Positions 57,894 through 64,000 of a stretch of 64,000 bases of DNA are shown here, one piece after another. Numbering within the stretch: the stretch's first letter is position 1; each line of letters begins with the position of its first letter. The notes under the pieces were generated by a model. It searched no databases and was not told where the DNA came from. It saw only the letters and a program-made list of their open reading frames with translations. The stretch lies in NCBI GenBank assembly GCA_009667805.1, contig CM019064.1, forward strand, positions 380,367,120 through 380,431,119, given 5' to 3'. The position numbers and the translations under genes were made by a program. Source of the stretch: Leptobrachium leishanense. Its lineage: Eukaryota > Chordata > Amphibia > Anura > Megophryidae.

Positions 57894-57938
57894 TAATCCC
57901 TGAGGAAGTGCAGTATATGCACGAAACGCGTTGGATTA
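57894..57938 (+). ncRNA. hammerhead-ribozyme-like motif of the Penelope element
   Basis: TAATCC (stem I), CTGAGGA core, GTGCA-GTATA-TGCAC (stem II), GAAACGCGTT with a GTT triplet, then GGATTA closing stem I with six base pairs. One extra A beside stem II is non-canonical. Its place at the end of a Penelope element agrees with known biology of these elements. Confidence 0.55.
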
Positions 57939-58224
57939 CCTGTATGTACCCTTTTTATTAAAATTTATACCATCTACAAGTCAGCCTCGCTTGTGTTCCT
58001 GTGGCGGTGGGAGCTATCGAGCTGAGTATCCAGACTTTCCAGTGGATGTAGCAGTGGGGTAACAGCGAGTATATTCCTATACATGCTTTAAAGTTTTGGC
58101 ATCTTGTGAGTGCGACCAAAAAAAAGGGGGCAATTCACTTTTTAATGTCGATGTAATGCACGATGATTGTATTTCTGTGTCATTATTCCTTAGACATCCC
58201 AATTTCTGTTTTACATTAAGGGAA

Positions 58225-58460
58225 CGGTAAGCTGTGCCCGAGTCACAAACAGAAGACAAGAAATTTAGGACATGCGTCAAAGGTGCTGAAAAGGGATCCT
58301 GAGCCCGTTCAAGACACCAGCTAGACCATCTTGTCCAACAGGAGGCGTATACCCCTCTAGTTCCCAGCATTGCTGGAATAACTAGGCAGCAGAGCTTGAT
58401 AAGCCGGCTCGTCGATCCACCGATCCCTAAAGCACCCAGGCCATGAGCTGCAGTTGAGCT
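58225..58460 (-). pseudogene. tyrosine recombinase N-terminus (DIRS)
   Basis: In a frame different from RNase H: YASCWTRWSSWCLERAQDPF and THVLNFLSSVCDSGTAYRSL, the core-binding (SAM-like) start of DIRS recombinases. Sequence identity ends at about 58225; the Arg-His-Arg-Tyr catalytic part is absent. Confidence 0.7.
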
Positions 58461-59290
58461 GACGAGATCAATGGGTGGGGGTCTGTGACCCGGATCCAGT
58501 AATACGTCCTCGAGGATGGAATCAATCGGGGATCGTCTACCACAAGATCCAGGATGGATGAGAACCATGATTGAGACGGCCAGAATGGGGTCACCAGAAC
58601 CAAGGTGATGTGCTGCGTCTGTACTACATTCAGAACTCTCTGAACCAAGGCAAATGGAGGGAATGCATAGGGGCGTCCCGGTCCCCAATCCTGAAGGAAC
58701 GCATCCGTCGCTGCTGCGTCTGGGTCTTGACGCCAGCTGAAGAACGTCGGCAGCTTTGCATTCTCCTGCGTCGCGTCAATGCCGTGAGTTCGTCCGCGAC
58801 CACATTCGAGAGCCCTGGAATGAACTGCGCCGTCACATGGAGGTGATGTTGGAAACCGAAATCCCAGAGCTGGTGTGCCATGAACATCAACTGAACTGAG
58901 CGAGGTCCCCCATGGCTGCTGATGTATCACACAGCCGGGAAGTTGTCCAAGCGAAGGAGGATGGATTGATGATCGGTTCCTTTCACAAAGCACCGGAGAG
59001 CAAAGAATGCTGCTAGCAATTCCAACGTTCTCCAGTCGACCGCATCGAGCTCCCCAACCTAGACGACTGGCGTCTGATTCTATCGTGAGGGAATGAGTTG
59101 GGAAATGAAGAGGACTCCCGTTCCAAAGATGCAAATCCGTAATCCACCATTGGAGATCGGTGATTGCATCCTCTATTATCTCCACTATCCTGTTGTATGA
59201 AGACCCGGACAGGAGAAAACGGGCTTCAATTCTCTGGAGGGCTCTGAAAAACAGAGGGGCTGGAAATATTGCATGACGTGTGGCTGACAT
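58427..59290 (-). pseudogene. DIRS RNase H region
   Basis: A 287-codon frame with LTIESDASRLGWGARCG, the RNase H start of DIRS polymerases. Upstream it has ARFLLSGSSYNR and DLQWWITDLHLWNG. Parts downstream show frame drift (HPPSLGQLPG). It follows RT after stops near 59290. Confidence 0.75.
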
Positions 59291-59353
59291 AAGTCCTATG
59301 ACGCGTGCACTCTGCCTCAGGGAAGTGGAGCGATGGCGAAGTAGTGTGCAGAC

Positions 59354-60373
59354 TTACTTCCGGAGAGAAAGGACCTTTGAGTTCGGGAGGCTCAGAGTCT
59401 GGAGTACAGAGTCAAGAATGAAGCCCAAAAACTCCAGTTTTTGTGATGGAACCAGGATCGATTTTTCCATATTGATCAGGAACCCGAGATCCTGTAACAG
59501 CTGAATGGTCCATCGGAGATGTAGTTGTATGGTGGAGTGTAACTGCGACATGATGAGGATGTCGTCTAGGTAGATTACTAAGCGCACTCCTTTTGTTCGC
59601 AACTGAGCTACCACTGGTTTCATGATTTTTGTGAAACACCAGGGAGCTGACGATAGACCGAATGGGAGGCATGTGAACCTCCACATTCTGCCATTCCAGG
59701 GAATGCTAGAAAGTCCCTGAAGTCTTCTCGAATCGGAATTGTCAAATAGGCATCCTTGAGATCCAATTTGACAAGCCAGTCCCCTGGAATCAACAACTCT
59801 TTCATTGTATGTATTCCTTCCATTTTGAAATGGCGGTATACCACCCAACCATTCAACTGTTTCAGGTTGATGATTGGACGGTAACCGCCCCCTTTCTTCG
59901 CAACTACGAAGAGGTTGCTTACAAAGTACGGTGTGTGAGTAGATGTTTCTATAGCCCCTTTCTGTTGGAGGTTCAGAACCTCTGCGTGTACTAACTCGTG
60001 AAGTGTCGAAGACAGTGATAGCGGGCGTGTTGGTGACGACTGATACGGAGTGTCGGTGAAATCCACAGTGAGCCCCTGTACCATGTTGAGGACCCATGTG
60101 TCTTGTGTGAGTGCATCCCAGTTGTGTAGGAAATGTCGCAAGCGCCCCGCGATTGGGATGTGGTATAGGTATAGGAAGTACCTGCTGGACGCCGGAGGTA
60201 TCCTCTGCCTGAAATTTTGATCGATCCACTTGGCTACATGTGGCAAGGGGTACCACTCTGTGGAACGTGGGTGGAAAATAGTTTGGGGATGAAACGGGGT
60301 TACCCTGAGGGTCGTATATGATTTCTCTCGGGGTGGCCCCAGGGAAAATAGGTGGTATCACATCCTCCTCCAA
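59354..60373 (-). pseudogene. DIRS reverse transcriptase, one frameshift
   Basis: Two overlapping frames make up the RT. 60246-59620 has LQQKGAIETS, FVVAKKGGGYRPIINLKQLN, KMEGIHTMKELL and LVKLDLKDAYLTIPI. 60373-59354 takes over with FTCLPFGLSSAPWCFTKIMK, the intact active site VIYLDDILIMSQ, and LGFLINMEKSILVPSQKLEF. The switch lies at about 59690-59720. The YLDD box is intact, but the shift prevents a full protein. Confidence 0.88.
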
Positions 60374-60511
60374 TTGCGCATCGTAAGCAGGCGCATTTAT
60401 TTCAAAAGGCTCTTCATAGTCATAAGCCTTATCCCCATCTGAAAGCGGATAAGCCGGAAGCAGAGAGGTGTTTGTTTTTAATTGTTTGGGTAAACATACT
60501 GCTTCACACGC

Positions 60512-61048
60512 TCATTTTTTACTGGGGATATTTTGGGGTTCAGGCAGTTGAACGGGGATGCCAGCCCCTCTAGCGCTCAGATTGTCAGGCGCAGTCTTGT
60601 GAGCATGAAAGCTCTGGGTTCTGTTCAGAGCATGAGAGCTCAGGGATCGATTCATGGACTGGGGGTTCAAATTTATTTGAGGAGGATGAGGGGTTAAATT
60701 AAAGTGAGTGCCATGGGAACACATGGAGTGAGCAAGAGTAAGTGTGCCAGAGGACACCGTAGGGAAGGGATTCACAGATATGGGAGGCATAAAGTAATGG
60801 GGCGCATATGAAGTGGAAGGTACATTACGGTCAGCCCAGGCGCGGGAGAAGGACTCCGACATACAGGTGACCGTCAACTGCATTCGGGAAATTGAAGCCT
60901 CCAGAGCCAACAGCCGTGTCTCCGGATCCTCCTGCTGGGGGCGCAGGGATAAGCCATGCCGATCAGCGAGGGTAGAGATGTGCATCACCTCACCCTCGGA
61001 GTCGGAATCGTGCTGACCGGAGTGCGAGTTGTGCTTAGAAAGCGACAT
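60512..61048 (-). CDS. DIRS gag-like first ORF
   Basis: A 178-codon frame starting MSLSKHNSHSGQHDSDSEGE, in the position of the DIRS gag gene and ahead of RT on the same strand. It has a short coiled segment (LLALEASISRMQLTV) and a Pro/His/Asn-rich tail. No enzymatic motif. The role, RNA binding or particle formation, is inferred from position. Confidence 0.55.
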   Translation of the reverse strand: MSLSKHNSHSGQHDSDSEGEVMHISTLADRHGLSLRPQQEDPETRLLALEASISRMQLTVTCMSESFSRAWADRNVPSTSYAPHYFMPPISVNPFPTVSSGTLTLAHSMCSHGTHFNLTPHPPQINLNPQSMNRSLSSHALNRTQSFHAHKTAPDNLSARGAGIPVQLPEPQNIPSKK

Positions 61049-61140
61049 GATTTAAAAGCAAGTCTTTTCCTCGTTTGAAATGGCCGCCGCCTAAAGCCCG
61101 CAAAAATGCCGCGAGATAGGGGGCGGAGCCTAACGCATGA

Positions 61141-63461
61141 GGCGAGTGCTCGGAAAAAGAACAGCGCAGGCCGTGGGAGGTGTAAAAACAGGATTGTAAC
61201 ACCCAGTTACGAATCCTAAACCCAACGGCCAAAACACTACTACATATTAAATAAATACAGTAAATACAGCGCCCCAGACTCCCTTTAAGCGCAGGGAGGC
61301 TGGGGTAGGAAAATTTAATGCTTAACTGTCCGCTGAGCAGCAAGAAAGAGGGTTAATGGACGTCAAGGGAGAACTTATGTTAACTCAGGACAGTCCATAC
61401 TGCGTTATGGAAGGGGGTGTTTCAGGACGTACTGTGTTGGTACTATCGTTTTTTCTTATCAAAGTTTATATATGGATATACACTTTTCTGTCTACTCCTT
61501 GCTGCTGTTTAATAAAGTAAGAAAGAGACTGCAAATAGAAGCCTCCGTGTCATGCCTTAAAATTGTAAATAACAAAAAAAACAAGTATAGCAAGATTCAA
61601 TAGCCAGAATAGTAGTCAAAACAGAGCCAGGGTCAAAGCACAGGTATACAATACTGATGCTGAACAAGAACAAGCTATCTGGATAGGAACCACAACAGGG
61701 CAATGAGGCAGATGAACATCCCGGCTGTTGAATCTGGCTGGTGTTGCGCTATATCACTGATGCAATTCATCACCCTGCTCACCTACTCACACGATTGAAG
61801 CCGCTTCTATCGCCATACCATTCCTAAACTGCTACCACTTGTAGCGCTGTGTTAAAAATCTTGCTGTGGCAGTACCTATTTTTGGCCACAAGATGGAGAC
61901 TATCGCGATCAGAGATACTGGACATTGGGACTACAATGCCCGGCATGCTTTGCAAGAAGACAGGAAGTGGGTGGGGACTGGACACTTACATCCTCTGCCT
62001 CGTGGAGAACGCACGGGGAGCGCGCCAGGGAACGAGAGAGAGCAGACGCAGTGCCATACTTTGTGAGAGGACCTAGGGCGGAGAGCAAGTGAGACCTGTC
62101 AGTCTGTCACCGGGTGATTCAGTCGCAAGAGAAGGAGCCCTCCAAGTTCCAGAGTTGCTGAAAAAGGGAACCAACCGAAGACCTCAAGTAAAGAGTCGCC
62201 GCAAGCGGATCGGGGACAGAGAGCAGGCGGTGAGCTGAGGAAAAGTCGTGGACAAGCTACGGGAAGTCAGACAACGGATCCGGCCGCTAGTATCCCCAGT
62301 CAAAATCCAGCGGAGAGACGTCCTGGGTCAGCGGAGCCTAAAGCAACCGGCGGATGGGTGAGAGGCCTCCAAGGCCGTTTATAATACAAAGAGCACGCTG
62401 CTGTTTTCTCTTTAAAGTCCACAGGGCCCCAACTTGACTAGTCGAAGACCTTTTCTTGAGTGGTTTCGCTGGCCAGTTGAACGGTACCCGGGTGCCTTGC
62501 ACACATATACACCTTTTGCATTCCGAGACTTAACCTGTGCAGGACTCATTTTTGTTACGAATCGGAACGGGGGTTAAAGATACATTCCGAATATATTTTT
62601 CTCTTTTCCGCTGCGCGTTTACCGTGATACGAAGTGATTGTATATTCTGGGGTTCCGCTACGTGTCCCTTTTCTGAATATTCGTGCAATTCCAATTTCTT
62701 TTATGTTCGGTTACGAATATTTTATTTTCCGAAATACGAAGCCTCGTGTTTCGTTTCTTTTCCGCTACGCGTTTTATCGCAATACGACAGTACTGTAATA
62801 ATATCTGTGAATACCGTATCTTAATATCTGCCAAACATTTTAGTAAACTATTTAAATGATAAAAACCCACAACTGTGTTGGAGTATATTTATTCCCTAGT
62901 GCGGGGAGACTGACCCGTGGTTCATTTTCAGCGGCTCCTCCGGGAGTGAGCGCTACACACTAAAGACCTAACATCCAGTAAAAATCCCCTGGTCTTCCTT
63001 AACCTTAATCCCTAGAGTGTAAACTCCTACGAGCAGGGCCCTCTACACCCCTTGTTTCCATCCTATGTACATTTATCTATATCTTGTTCCCTTTGCTTAT
63101 TGTAAAATGCTGCAGAAACTGTTGGCGCTATATGATAATAATAAAGTGAACAATGATGCTACAATGTGGAGCTGTGTGATAAACTCATACACCACACATT
63201 ACTTTGAGTTTTATTGCTTTGAAGCTCTGTTATAAGCATGGGTGTATTTTAGTGGGAATAATTTGAAGTGGCAGCATGTCATCCTTGGACCCATGAGCAC
63301 AATGTGGTGGCCTGGCCCTGGCTCTATTCATTGGCTGCACGCTGGCATGCGCCCTCTATTCATTGGCTGCATGCAAATGTGCACCATCTTTTCATTGCTC
63401 GCTGTCTGGCACTTCATGGTGAGTACCCTCACTTTTTTTCCAAGAAAAAAAGGACTGAATA
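61141..63461. other. 2.3 kb without recognised gene
   Basis: Contains a TATATATGGATA / TTTAATAAAGTAAG pair (61466-61525) that could be part of an LTR, and a CpG-richer stretch (61960-62350). A SINE-like tail (GAGCAGGGCCCTC at 63032, AATGCTGCAGAAACTGTTGG at 63106, TATATGATAATAATAAAG) ends near 63147. A TTCATTGGCTGCA block recurs at 63328 and 63358. None is assigned. Confidence 0.35.

Positions 63462-64000
<539 letters not shown>

Larger units (their letters stand above)
55186..57970 (+). mobile_element. Penelope-like element, 5'-truncated
   Basis: The + strand carries the end of RT, a linker split by a TTAA element (55561-56795), a GIY-YIG nuclease, a 3' UTR and a hammerhead-like motif. The left side is cut at the L1 5' end. 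The PLE frame is continuous if one TTAA and the insert are ignored. Confidence 0.85.
58225..61140 (-). mobile_element. DIRS-type retroelement, 3'-truncated
   Basis: The minus strand carries, in order, a gag-like frame, RT, RNase H and the start of a tyrosine recombinase, the gene order of DIRS elements. The recombinase is cut at about 58225, before its catalytic residues. Terminal repeats were not identified. Confidence 0.8.

Overview
The window is vertebrate nuclear DNA, most likely from a frog. It holds one recognisable host gene in a dense, nested bed of transposable elements. The frog call is an inference from the mix of repeats: several Tc1 families, TTAA-flanked Kolobok/piggyBac-type MITEs, PIF/Harbinger-like MITEs, L1/Tx1-type LINEs, CR1-like LINEs, Penelope elements, a DIRS element and a gammaretrovirus-like provirus. 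I cannot name the species. No bacterial-style operons, CRISPR arrays, tRNA or rRNA genes were seen.

Host gene: nfe2 (p45 NF-E2, a CNC-bZIP transcription factor) lies on the + strand as two coding exons, 13216-13341 and 17066-18142. Together they encode about 400 residues. Its 3.7 kb intron is largely made of DNA-transposon copies.

Left part (1-13 kb): an intact Tc1 element (566-2184) with an apparently functional transposase, a short tandem repeat split by a MITE, a hAT-like MITE, a CR1-like LINE end, a decayed Tc1 element and Harbinger-like MITEs. Middle (18-37 kb): MITEs, a LINE 3' part, a three-layer nest at 24.5-26.1 kb, a dead Tc1 element, and a long decayed repeat (28.4-34.3 kb) that received several L1-like insertions. 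One of those insertions has an intact ORF1 but no ORF2. A Penelope reverse transcriptase fragment follows.

The most notable object is a provirus on the minus strand, 37304-48638. It has two LTRs of 679 and 678 bp that differ by one indel as read by eye, a GAGC target duplication, a tRNA-Pro type primer binding site and a polypurine tract. Gag, RT, integrase and env are broken. Between RNase H and integrase, in the pol frame, lies an open stretch that encodes an OGFr (opioid growth factor receptor family) domain of host type. This looks like capture of a cellular gene inside pol. The gag/pro region has been replaced by a CR1 fragment and two inverted copies of a 0.9 kb MITE.

Right part (48.9-64 kb): an almost full-length L1 element on the minus strand (ORF1 intact, ORF2 frameshifted, RT active site changed to FAGD). 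Next is a Penelope element with a GIY-YIG nuclease, split by a 1.2 kb TTAA element built from about a dozen consecutive hairpins and ending in a hammerhead-like motif. A 5' part of a DIRS element follows, then 2.3 kb with nothing recognised, then the C-terminal half of another Tc1 transposase at the window edge.
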